From JAEUMY01 sp033764435 (GTDB taxonomy: Bacteria > Pseudomonadota > Gammaproteobacteria > Burkholderiales > Usitatibacteraceae): a DNA stretch of 64,000 nucleotides. Each line of letters begins with the position of its first letter. Position 1 is the first letter of the stretch. The stretch spans positions 124,001 to 188,000 of the forward strand of contig JANRIX010000022.1 of the NCBI GenBank assembly GCA_033764435.1, given 5' to 3'. The position numbers and the translations under genes are program-made. Shown here piece after piece: positions 53,859 to 61,972 of the stretch. The notes under the pieces were generated by a model. That model was not told where the DNA came from and did not search any database. It saw nothing but the letters and a program-made list of their open reading frames with translations.

Positions 53859-55235
53859 ATGCAACTCAATGACATCACCATCCATCTTCCGGGCCGCGAT
53901 GCCGAATATGTGGCCACTCTGGCAAAGAGCACCGGTGGCCTAGGCAAACAGGCGGCGGAAATCGCGGGCGTCCTGGAAGATCTGGCCAAGTTGACCGCCA
54001 GCGAGACCAACACCTTTGGCGAGTTGCGCACGCGGCTGGCAGAAGTCGGAAAGTGCCAGGAAGACATCGTCGCGCAGTCTGATCATGTGTTGGCGGAATC
54101 GGAAGCCGCTCGCAAGGGGATTCATGCCGCGCTGGAACGCACCCGGTCGCTGGCCGAGGCCGCCAGCCAGGTGGAAGAAGGTGTCATGGCGGTTGCGGAT
54201 GTCCTGAAGCGGGTGTCCTCGGTGGCGGCCGACATCGAGAAAGTGGCATTGCAGACCCGTCTGGTGGCATTCAATGCCACCGTTGAAGCGGCGCGTGCCG
54301 GGCAGGCGGGACGTGGTTTTGCGGTGGTTGCCCAAGCCATCAAGGATCTGGCGGAGTCCGCCCGGGCGGCAAGCCAGGACATCAGCGGCACCGTGAAGGC
54401 GCTGGACAGGCAGGTTGAATTTCTCTCCGGCAGCACTTCACGTGCCTCGGCCCGCGATGCGGAGCAGGCGGTGACGGCCGCCCAGGCCACGGCGGACGGT
54501 GCGTTCGGCCGTCTGCGCGACAGCCTGGGCCAGGTCACGGAACGTGCACGCCATGGCGCCTCGCTGGGACACGCGGTGTCCGAGAGCATCGAGCTCCTGA
54601 CTCATGAGGTGCAATCCACGGCGACCGCCATCCAAGGCGCTTCGGGCAATGCCACCGCCTTGCTGACGGTCTCCGAAGAGTTGATTGACGCAGCCGTGGC
54701 ATCAGGATTTGAAACCGAGGATTCGCCTTACATCCGGGCATTGCTCAAAGCCAAAACGGAAGTTGAAGCGGCCTTTGCCGCGGGTCTTGCCAGCGGGGAA
54801 GTCACGCTGGCGTCCCTGATGGACCGCGAATATTCGCCCATTGCCGGCAGCAATCCGCAGCAGTTCACCACGCGTTACCTCGCGTTTGTGGATGAGTGCC
54901 TGCCGGCCATCCAGGAGCCGATGCTGGAACTCTCCGACAAGATTGTCTTTTGTGCCGCGGTGGACAACCAGGCCTTTCTGCCCACCCACAATCGCAAGTT
55001 TTCCAAGCCCCAGGGGCCGGACCCTGTCTGGAACACCGCCAACTGCCGCAACCGCCGGATCTTCAATGACCGCACCGGCCTGGCCGCCGCACGCCACCAG
55101 AAGCCCTTTTTGCTGCAGACCTACCGTCGCGACATGGGCGGCGGCAAGTATGTCCTCATGAAAGACCTTTCCGCGCCGATCTATGTGGAAGGCACGCATT
55201 GGGGTGCCCTCCGACTGGCCTACCGATTCGAGTGA
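53859..55235 (+). CDS. Soluble receptor with C-terminal sensor domain
   Basis: 458 residues from the ATG at 53859. The signalling helices come first, with a changed tip (VALQTRLVAFNATVEAARAG), and a sensor-like domain of about 150 residues (from about 310: YLAFVDECLPAIQEPM to the end) comes last, the reverse of the normal order. No membrane segment. It lies 6 bases before cheR, so it belongs to the adaptation operon. Confidence 0.85.
   Translation: MQLNDITIHLPGRDAEYVATLAKSTGGLGKQAAEIAGVLEDLAKLTASETNTFGELRTRLAEVGKCQEDIVAQSDHVLAESEAARKGIHAALERTRSLAEAASQVEEGVMAVADVLKRVSSVAADIEKVALQTRLVAFNATVEAARAGQAGRGFAVVAQAIKDLAESARAASQDISGTVKALDRQVEFLSGSTSRASARDAEQAVTAAQATADGAFGRLRDSLGQVTERARHGASLGHAVSESIELLTHEVQSTATAIQGASGNATALLTVSEELIDAAVASGFETEDSPYIRALLKAKTEVEAAFAAGLASGEVTLASLMDREYSPIAGSNPQQFTTRYLAFVDECLPAIQEPMLELSDKIVFCAAVDNQAFLPTHNRKFSKPQGPDPVWNTANCRNRRIFNDRTGLAAARHQKPFLLQTYRRDMGGGKYVLMKDLSAPIYVEGTHWGALRLAYRFE
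54826..54837. repeat. Iterated palindrome GCGAATATTCGC, copy 13 (inside receptor)
   Basis: Exact copy, read in the frame that gives Glu-Tyr-Ser, at the border between signalling and sensor domains. Confidence 0.9.
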
Positions 55236-55241
55236 TCTTTC

Positions 55242-56105
55242 ATGAACGACATCAAACTGGTTTCCGCAGCAGAGCGCGAATTCGTCTTCTCCGGCCGTGA
55301 CTTTGAGCGGGTCAAGAAACTGATTCACAAGCGGGCTGGCATCAGCCTGAATGACAGCAAGGAAAACATGGTTTACAGCCGGCTGTCGCGCCGACTGCGA
55401 GCCACTGGGGAGACAAATTTCTCCGATTATCTCGACCGGCTGGAGCAGCCGGACGATCCGGAATGGCAGGCCTTCATCAATGCCCTGACCACCAATCTGA
55501 CGTCATTTTTTCGAGAGCAGCATCATTTCCCCCTGCTGGCCAAGCACCTGCAGGGGCTGGATCCTCACGAGAACGTGACCATCTGGTGCTGCGCTGCATC
55601 CACAGGCGAGGAACCATACTCGATCGCCATGACCGTCATGGATGCGCTGCCCGGCACCCGCCGCGTGAACATCATCGCCACGGACATCGACACGGGTGTG
55701 CTCAAGACCGCCCGTGAAGGGGTGTACTCCGCGGAAGCCGTGGGGAAGATCGATTCCGCTCAGCTGAAGAAGTACTTCTTCAAGGGCGAGGGCTCGTATG
55801 AGGGCTTGTACAAGGTGCGTCCGGAGCTGCAGTCGCTCATCCGCTTTGAGCAATTGAACCTGCTGGACCGCGCGTGGAATGTGCCACGCAATCTGGATGT
55901 GATTTTCTGCCGCAATGTGATGATCTACTTTGATCGCCCGACGCAGATGGACATCCTGTCACGATTTGTGCCGCACATGTCGCCTGGCGGATTGCTGTTC
56001 GCGGGCCACTCCGAGAACTTTCATCACTCCCGCCAGCATTTCCATCTGCTGGGCAAGACCACCTACGTGGTGCAGCATCCCCAGCGCGTCCGGGATGCAG
56101 CATGA
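55242..56105 (+). CDS. cheR: CheR, receptor methyltransferase
   Basis: 287 residues. N-terminal helical domain, then the SAM-binding domain (WCCAASTGEEPYSIAM, ATDIDTGVLKTA, IFCRNVMIYFD). It methylates receptor glutamates. The stop overlaps the cheD start (ATGA). Confidence 0.96.
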   Translation: MNDIKLVSAAEREFVFSGRDFERVKKLIHKRAGISLNDSKENMVYSRLSRRLRATGETNFSDYLDRLEQPDDPEWQAFINALTTNLTSFFREQHHFPLLAKHLQGLDPHENVTIWCCAASTGEEPYSIAMTVMDALPGTRRVNIIATDIDTGVLKTAREGVYSAEAVGKIDSAQLKKYFFKGEGSYEGLYKVRPELQSLIRFEQLNLLDRAWNVPRNLDVIFCRNVMIYFDRPTQMDILSRFVPHMSPGGLLFAGHSENFHHSRQHFHLLGKTTYVVQHPQRVRDAA

Positions 56106-56713
56106 GTGCATTGCTTGCCGATGATCCCGTCCAGCGCAGCTATTTCGACAATCAGTTTCAGCGCAACGCGTTCAAGGTGCTGCCGGGCGAGTACTACGTC
56201 ACGGAGAAGGACATGGTCCTGGTGACCGTGCTGGGCTCCTGTGTCTCCGCCTGCATACGCGATCGTGAAAGCGGCATCGGCGGGATGAACCACTTCATGC
56301 TTCCCGATTCGTCGGTTGAAGTCAGTTACGCCCCTGCGGGCTCTGCACGATACGGCGTCAATGCCATGGAGTTGATGATCAACACGCTGCTCAAGCGCGG
56401 CGCGCGGCGGGAGTTTCTTGAGGCCAAGGTGTTCGGCGGCGGAAATGTGATGTCCACCTTCATCTCGAACAACGTCGGCCGCCGCAATGCCGACTTCGTA
56501 CTCAACTACCTCAAGACCGAGCACATCAGTCTCGTCGGTTGTGATCTTCTCGAAGATCATCCGCGAAAAGTCTACTACTTCCCTGCCACCGGCCGGGCCA
56601 TGGTGAAGGCGCTGTATGTGCTCAACAACGACACCATTTCGCTTCGTGAGCACGACTACCGAAGCCGCCTCGCGAGCCAGTCTGCTTCGGGTGCGATCGA
56701 ACTGTTTCACTGA
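56102..56713 (+). CDS. cheD: CheD, receptor glutamine deamidase
   Basis: 203 residues. Catalytic residues C47 (LGSCVSACI) and H64 (GGMNHFMLP) are present. Lies between cheR and cheB with coupled start. It deamidates receptor glutamines to prepare methylation sites. Confidence 0.95.
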   Translation: MSALLADDPVQRSYFDNQFQRNAFKVLPGEYYVTEKDMVLVTVLGSCVSACIRDRESGIGGMNHFMLPDSSVEVSYAPAGSARYGVNAMELMINTLLKRGARREFLEAKVFGGGNVMSTFISNNVGRRNADFVLNYLKTEHISLVGCDLLEDHPRKVYYFPATGRAMVKALYVLNNDTISLREHDYRSRLASQSASGAIELFH

Positions 56714-56723
56714 AAGGAAGAAC

Positions 56724-57794
56724 ATGGCAAAGACCAAGGTTCTCGTAGTTGATGATTCCGCCCTCATGAGAAGCCTGCTGTCCGAAATCATCAACCGCCA
56801 GCCGGACATGGTAACTGTTGGCGCAGCACCGGATCCGATTGCGGCGCGTGAGCTGATCCGCACCCACAATCCGGACGTGCTGACACTGGATGTGGAAATG
56901 CCGCGAATGGATGGCATCGACTTCCTGGAAAAGTTGATGCGCTTGCGGCCGATGCCGGTCGTCATGGTTTCCACGCTTACCGAGAAAGGCGCCGATGTCA
57001 CATTGCGCGCGCTGGATCTGGGCGCGGTCGACTTTGTCGCCAAGCCCAAAATCGGCATAGCCGATGGCATTCGCGAATCTGCGGCAGAGATCGTGGAGAA
57101 GATCCGCATCGCATCCAGGGCGCCCATCCGCAAGCATGTGGCGGCCGCACCCAGTGATCGCAACCATGCCCCCAAGGCCATCGGCAATGCGTTGGCCAGC
57201 ACTGAAAAAGTGATTCTCGTGGGTTCGTCCACGGGTGGTACCGAGGCGGTGAGGATTTTTCTCTCGGAGATGCCAGCGGACAGTCCGGGCATTCTGATCA
57301 CCCAGCACATGCCGCCCGGCTTCACCCGCACTTTTGCCCAACGCCTCAACGATTTCTGCAAGCTCAAGGTGGTGGAGGCGAGCCACGGCGAGCGCGTGCT
57401 CCCAGGCCATGCATATATCGCTCCAGGCAGTCACCATCTGCTGCTCGGCCGCAGCGGTGCCAACTACGTCACCCAACTGTCCGATGCGCCACCGGTGAAT
57501 CGTCATCGTCCCTCGGTGGAGGTGCTGTTCCGCTCCGGCGCGCAGCATGCGGGTGCCAATGCCATTGGCATCATGCTGACCGGCATGGGGAAGGACGGCG
57601 CGGTGGCGATGAAGGAACTCCGCGATGCTGGTGCGTTCAATATCGCCCAGGATGAAGCCAGCTGCGTGGTGTTCGGCATGCCCAAGGAAGCCATCAACGT
57701 CGGTGCGGTACACGAGGTTCTCTCACTGACCTCCATTGCGAGTCGGGTTTCGAAGTGGCTGACTTCGAGCGGTGGCAAGGCAAACCGGGTCTGA
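56724..57794 (+). CDS. cheB: CheB, receptor methylesterase
   Basis: 356 residues from the ATG after AAGGAAG. Receiver (VVDDSALMRSL, TLDVEMPRMDG), linker, then the esterase domain with serine motif GSSTGGT, histidine in QHMPPGFT and aspartate in GMGKDGA. Removes methyl groups when phosphorylated by CheA. Confidence 0.96.
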   Translation: MAKTKVLVVDDSALMRSLLSEIINRQPDMVTVGAAPDPIAARELIRTHNPDVLTLDVEMPRMDGIDFLEKLMRLRPMPVVMVSTLTEKGADVTLRALDLGAVDFVAKPKIGIADGIRESAAEIVEKIRIASRAPIRKHVAAAPSDRNHAPKAIGNALASTEKVILVGSSTGGTEAVRIFLSEMPADSPGILITQHMPPGFTRTFAQRLNDFCKLKVVEASHGERVLPGHAYIAPGSHHLLLGRSGANYVTQLSDAPPVNRHRPSVEVLFRSGAQHAGANAIGIMLTGMGKDGAVAMKELRDAGAFNIAQDEASCVVFGMPKEAINVGAVHEVLSLTSIASRVSKWLTSSGGKANRV

Positions 57795-57819
57795 GTTTTC
57801 CGTGAAGTGAACTGGAACG

Positions 57820-57842
57820 GGGCTGCGCCGCAGGCGCGGCCC
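57820..57842. terminator. Hairpin after cheB
   Basis: GC-rich arms GGGCTGCGCC and GGCGCGGCCC (one wobble pair) around a 3-base loop, between convergent cheB and the EAL gene. No T-run, so termination is uncertain. Confidence 0.5.
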
Positions 57843-57867
57843 TTGGGCTGCACGGCGCGAACACTGG

Positions 57868-57879
57868 ACGAATATTCGC
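57868..57879. repeat. One-mismatch copy of the iterated palindrome (cheB-EAL gap)
   Basis: ACGAATATTCGC, with outer arms CACTG (57862) and CAGTG (57883), between convergent genes. Confidence 0.6.
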
Positions 57880-57968
57880 AGTCAGTGCTCCGCCATCGCG
57901 AATCAGGAACAGGATCCGGTGAAGACTCAAGTAAATGGAGAAGAGCAGGCCGGGTGCGGAGCCTGGCT

Positions 57969-59765
57969 TCAGGCCGAAGCGGCCAATGACTGCGGATTCC
58001 CGACAAGAACAGCGGGCGCGACGTTCGGTTCGTTCGCAGCCACACGGCCCAGTTTGGCGTGCAGATCGCGATCCTCCAGGAATGCGATGACATCGTTGGC
58101 ACGCAGCGGACGCGCGATGTGATAGCCCTGGGCGCGCTGGCAGCCGATGCCGCGCAGAAAGTCCAGTTGCTCGGCAGTCTCGACCCCCTCTGCGTGAAGG
58201 GTGAGGTGTAGTGAGGTTCCCAGAACGCAGATCGTACGCGTGATGGCGGCATCCTCTTCATCGCCCGGCAGATCACGCACAAACGACTTGTCGATCTTCA
58301 GCACATCGATCGGGAAGCGCTTCAAATAGGACAGCGACGAAAAGCCCGTGCCAAAGTCATCAATCGCGATGGCCGCGCCCGTTTCCTTGAGCGAGCGTAG
58401 CGTGGTGATGGCGGAATCGACGTCGCTCATGGCGATGCGCTCGGTGATTTCGAGCTCCAGCGCGCTCGCGGGCAGGCCGGATTCCTTGAGTATGCGTGAG
58501 ACGTTCTTTGCCGCATCACCCAGATTGAATTGGTTGGCTGAGAAGTTCACCGCGACCTTGAGGTCGGGATGTCCCGCAAGCTGCCATGCCCGGGTCATGC
58601 GGCAGGCCTCCAGCAAGATCCAGTCGCCCATGTCGACGATCAGTCCGGTCTCTTCGGCAATGTGGATGAATTCATCCGGTGGAATGAGGCCAAGGTCCGG
58701 ATGGTTCCAACGGACCAGCGCCTCTGTGGCGACAATCCGTCCTGACTGCACGTCAAGGATTGGCTGGTACATCAGGAAGAGCTCATTGCGCGCGACCGCC
58801 TGGCGCAGGGAATTCTCCAGCTTCAACTGATAGCCCGTTTCGAAATTTATCTCCCGGACGTAGAGCAGGTTGCGGTTGCCGCCACGCGACTTTGCGCTGA
58901 ACATGGCGCTCTCTGCGTTCTTCAAAAGGGTCGCAGGATCAGATCCATGTTCCGGATACAGCGCGATGCCACAAGAGATGGTCATGAAAAATTCCTGCCC
59001 GTTGAGCAGAAACGGCTGGTTGAACTCGCGGGCAATGCGGTCGGCATACTGGCGGGCCGTGAAGGGATCGGCGTTATCGGGGGTGAAGATCGCGAATTCG
59101 TCCTGGCCCAATCGAGCCACCAGATTGCCCTTGCCGGCTGCACGCTGCAGTCTGGCCGCGATCTGTCGGATCAGTGCATCGCCGGCCGCATAACCGAACG
59201 ATTCGTTGATTCGCATGAAGCGGTCGAGGTCGAAGCACATCACCGCGGGTGAGAGGCCACGCTGCCCTGGCTCTGCAAGCGATCGCGTCATCACCTCGCG
59301 CAGATGGTCCAGATTTGGCAGACGAGTGAGAGAGTCGTAGCGAGATAGCTGGATGACCGATGACTCGGCATTGCGCTTCGCGCGGCGCATGCCTACGTTG
59401 CGCAGTTCGCGCTCGACCACGGGCAACAGACGCGACGGTTCGTGTTTGGGGACGTAGTCCTGCGCGCCGCTGTTCATGGCGTTGATGGCCAGTTCGTTTT
59501 CCATCTGGCCGGAGAAGATGACCAACGGAATGTCCTGTCCGGATCGACGCAGAAGTTCCATGGCGCGACCGGAATCAAAGCGTGGCATATTGTGATCGCA
59601 GATCACCAGATCCCATTCACCTCCAACGAGTGCGCGGGTCATGGATGCCTCGTCGTCGACCCGCTCGAAGACGGCGCTTGGTGCCACCCGCTTCAACTGA
59701 AGCTGGATGAGCAGGGCATCGTCTTCGGAGTCTTCGACGATCAGGATCTTGGGTGAATTGCTCAT
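57969..59765 (-). CDS. REC-GGDEF-EAL cyclic-di-GMP protein
   Basis: 598 residues. Receiver with phospho-acceptor D57 (ICDHNMPRF), a GGDEF domain whose active-site motif reads GQDEF (near 225), and an EAL domain with intact motifs: EALVRW, NFSANQF, EITE, DDFGTGFSSL, K in LKIDKSF, and EGVET. It is probably a phosphodiesterase that breaks down cyclic di-GMP, with the GGDEF part regulatory. That would favour swimming. A FliA-type promoter lies 59 bases upstream. Confidence 0.93.
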   Translation of the reverse strand: MSNSPKILIVEDSEDDALLIQLQLKRVAPSAVFERVDDEASMTRALVGGEWDLVICDHNMPRFDSGRAMELLRRSGQDIPLVIFSGQMENELAINAMNSGAQDYVPKHEPSRLLPVVERELRNVGMRRAKRNAESSVIQLSRYDSLTRLPNLDHLREVMTRSLAEPGQRGLSPAVMCFDLDRFMRINESFGYAAGDALIRQIAARLQRAAGKGNLVARLGQDEFAIFTPDNADPFTARQYADRIAREFNQPFLLNGQEFFMTISCGIALYPEHGSDPATLLKNAESAMFSAKSRGGNRNLLYVREINFETGYQLKLENSLRQAVARNELFLMYQPILDVQSGRIVATEALVRWNHPDLGLIPPDEFIHIAEETGLIVDMGDWILLEACRMTRAWQLAGHPDLKVAVNFSANQFNLGDAAKNVSRILKESGLPASALELEITERIAMSDVDSAITTLRSLKETGAAIAIDDFGTGFSSLSYLKRFPIDVLKIDKSFVRDLPGDEEDAAITRTICVLGTSLHLTLHAEGVETAEQLDFLRGIGCQRAQGYHIARPLRANDVIAFLEDRDLHAKLGRVAANEPNVAPAVLVGNPQSLAASA

Positions 59766-59823
59766 CGGTCGCGGTCCGGGACTCGGCAGAGCCCGAGGAC
59801 CGAATACAGTGGGTCATGCAGGG

Positions 59824-59850
59824 TTATCGGCAGCATCTGGTGCACCTGTA
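59824..59850 (-). promoter_or_regulatory. FliA-type promoter for the EAL gene
   Basis: Read on the reverse strand: TACAGGTG, 11 bases, GCCGATAA. The -10 is perfect, the -35 has five of eight matches. Confidence 0.6.
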
Positions 59851-59863
59851 GCGCGCAGCGGCG

Positions 59864-61633
59864 TCAGAAGCCAGCGCGCGCGATCGTGCGGTCGATTTGA
59901 GTACCCTGCACGGTCGCCACAAGTCGGCCGCTGCCGTCGGCCAGGAATTCCACGCCCATCTCACCTATCTGCTGCAGTCCGAACTGCGTGCTCTTCCAGG
60001 TCTGACGGTAGGCGCTGCCGGTGCCTCGATACAATGGACCGCTGTAGCGTCGGACACTGGACCAGCTGCCGCCGAAAGAGACATACCAGACCGGCTTGCC
60101 TTCGTCGTCGTACGTATTCCAGACGAGGAGAAGCGTCTGTTCTGTCGTCTGCCGAATGTTTAGCAACCACCCGGTCTCCTCCGGCGATGTCCAGACATCC
60201 GAGTAGTCGCTGAGCGGCTTCGGTCCGGAGAGCATCAGTGCCTTTAGCCGCGGATAGTCGGTGTCCAGGCGGGAGTACAGATCTCGATTGGCTGCATGCT
60301 GTGGCTGGCCGGATGTACCGCAGGTCGCGGTACCGCCCAGAAGCGTGCCCCGCAGTCGATACTCGCCACCGGCGAGTGTGAACAGGCCCGCGCCGCTGCT
60401 GCCTGGTTCGGTTGTGCCCGAGAGCCAGGCAACAGTGCTGAAGTTGGCCGTACTGTTGCCGCCTGAACCTGCCACCAACTGGGCGACGCTGACCTTCTTG
60501 AGGTCGCCGCGCGGATGATGGAGCGTGATGCCCGATTCGCCGCTTTGGGGGGCGTTGGGATCCCAACCAGCAAAGTATGCGCCGGCGGGTGAAAGCTGGT
60601 TCAGCATGAGCAGGCTCACATCGCTGGTGGCATTGGTGTGCAGCAGACGCGCACCACCGGTCACCTGAACATAGTCGCCAGCACTTTTTGCGCCGCAACT
60701 GCGGGCCTCGAAGTTCCAGAACGACACGACGGTGGCTGCGGCTGCCGCGCTGTCGATGCAGTGCGCGGCGGTGAGGATATAGGGCGCTTCGCTGGATTGG
60801 TCGCCGTCGCTCAGCAAGGTGCCGGTGCAGACATAGCTCTGACCATTCTCGACATAGGCCAGGCGTGTGGTTGAGCGCACCGCGTTCAGATAGGCAACTG
60901 AGGGGTTGGGCACGCAGGCAACATCCTCCTGGCAACTGGCCGAAGTGCCGATGGGTGCTGAAGATTCCTTGAGATCGGTGAACCAATGGGACACAGCATG
61001 GACTGTAACCGTCAGGCTGGTTGGCGCCGAGCCTGGTACGCGCAAGGCCACGAATTGCGTCTCACCAAGTGTTACGGGTGACCAGACGCCCGCCGCGTTG
61101 ACCATTGTGTCGCGATCCCAGTGGATGCGTTGACCGGGCGCGAGTGTCTGGCCATGGAAATCAACGTCGAGTTGTGGAAATGTGCCAGCAATCGAGATTC
61201 GCGAACGCAATCCCCGTGCTCCTCCCGAGGAGATGTTGAAGCCGGCCTGCCAGGTACCATCGGCAGCCCGGATCCAGTCTTTGGGCTCAAGGCGCAATGT
61301 CCTGAATGCACTGCCGTCGCGAGCGATGCCCACCAGAAAGCGTTTGCTTCCCAGTTCCTCGTGTTGCGCGATGATCTGACCCAGCTCGGCGCTGGAGAGG
61401 GCGGGCAGTGCGCCGAGCGAATTGCGGGCACTGGCTGCAGTATTGGACGGAATCGCTGGCAGATCCTGTTTCGCAGGGAGTGACTTGTTACTCTTCTGAG
61501 CTTTCCCGGGCACAGCCGGAAGCGGCAACGCTACTTCTGCGGCTCGAAGCGTGGCGATTTGGAACGCAAAAGCCAGCAGTCCACAGATTCCGAGGGATGC
61601 CGAGATCAGAGAGCGAGATGTTCGGGTTTCCAT
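59864..61633 (-). CDS. Secreted trypsin-like serine protease, lysyl-endopeptidase type
   Basis: 589 residues. N-terminal signal (about 8-31), a propeptide-like region to about 230, and a chymotrypsin-fold protease with H291 (LTAAHC), D338 (TSDVSLL) and S413 (GSSGAG), with cysteines spaced as in Achromobacter/Lysobacter lysyl endopeptidases. A C-terminal domain (from about 480, TGWLLNIRQTTEQ, DDEGKPVWYVSFGG) of a kind seen in secreted proteins follows. The gene is placed at the end of the motility locus. A FliA-type promoter abuts the start codon. Confidence 0.9.
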   Translation of the reverse strand: METRTSRSLISASLGICGLLAFAFQIATLRAAEVALPLPAVPGKAQKSNKSLPAKQDLPAIPSNTAASARNSLGALPALSSAELGQIIAQHEELGSKRFLVGIARDGSAFRTLRLEPKDWIRAADGTWQAGFNISSGGARGLRSRISIAGTFPQLDVDFHGQTLAPGQRIHWDRDTMVNAAGVWSPVTLGETQFVALRVPGSAPTSLTVTVHAVSHWFTDLKESSAPIGTSASCQEDVACVPNPSVAYLNAVRSTTRLAYVENGQSYVCTGTLLSDGDQSSEAPYILTAAHCIDSAAAAATVVSFWNFEARSCGAKSAGDYVQVTGGARLLHTNATSDVSLLMLNQLSPAGAYFAGWDPNAPQSGESGITLHHPRGDLKKVSVAQLVAGSGGNSTANFSTVAWLSGTTEPGSSGAGLFTLAGGEYRLRGTLLGGTATCGTSGQPQHAANRDLYSRLDTDYPRLKALMLSGPKPLSDYSDVWTSPEETGWLLNIRQTTEQTLLLVWNTYDDEGKPVWYVSFGGSWSSVRRYSGPLYRGTGSAYRQTWKSTQFGLQQIGEMGVEFLADGSGRLVATVQGTQIDRTIARAGF

Positions 61634-61640
61634 GGCTCAC

Positions 61641-61667
61641 TTATCGGAGCTACATGGACAAACTTGA
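61641..61667 (-). promoter_or_regulatory. FliA-type promoter abutting the protease start
   Basis: Read on the reverse strand: TCAAGTTT, 11 bases, TCCGATAA, seven of eight matches in both boxes. Only 7 bases separate the -10 from the ATG at 61633, so the mRNA would begin at or close to the start codon. Confidence 0.7.
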
Positions 61668-61839
61668 ACCGACCCGTGCGAAGTTGTTGCCGCGTCTTCA
61701 AAAAATCAGTTGTCTTTGATAGACTTGTCCTCGATTTGCATCGACAGTGATGCGGCAATAGTGTCATGACATGCGGAAGTGTTCGAATTCGATTCGGCGC
61801 CGGGCCGCAGCACAGCAAAGCTTGAAAGGGCGCCTGGTT

Positions 61840-61881
61840 ATGAGACCGCCAACTACGTTCAACTCAGGAGATCGACACTAG
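61840..61881 (+). CDS. Possible thrS leader peptide
   Basis: A 13-codon frame, MRPPTTFNSGDRH, with AAGGG 9 bases before the ATG and two adjacent threonine codons. It ends 37 bases before the terminator-like hairpin in front of thrS. The shape suggests attenuation, but only two threonine codons are present and I see no clear antiterminator. Confidence 0.25.
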   Translation: MRPPTTFNSGDRH

Positions 61882-61918
61882 GTCGAGGGCGGCTTTCGTA
61901 TTGAGGAATTGAATTCTT

Positions 61919-61949
61919 CAGAAAAGCGCGGCTTGTCCGCGCTTTTCTG
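61919..61949 (+). terminator. Terminator-like hairpin just before thrS
   Basis: Thirteen-base perfect arms CAGAAAAGCGCGG and CCGCGCTTTTCTG around CTTGT, then TTTCTGG. It ends 23 bases before the thrS ATG, so any transcript starting upstream must pass it. Confidence 0.75.
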
Positions 61950-61972
61950 TTTCTGGGATCAAGGAGTGAATC

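Larger units (their letters stand above)
61634..61972. other. Intergenic region between protease and thrS
   Basis: 339 bases. It holds the protease promoter (61641-61667), a short open frame with two threonine codons (61840-61881), and a terminator-like hairpin (61919-61949). I see no tRNA and no convincing sigma-70 promoter, though one for thrS must lie here. Confidence 0.6.

Noticed and set aside
53626..53943. Open frames between the frameshifted receptor and the one at 53859
   Set aside because: No ribosome site, odd composition, and overlap with the real start of the next gene.
61770..61900. tRNA gene before thrS
   Set aside because: A TTCGAATTC stretch recalls a T-loop, but no acceptor stem or anticodon arm can be formed around it.
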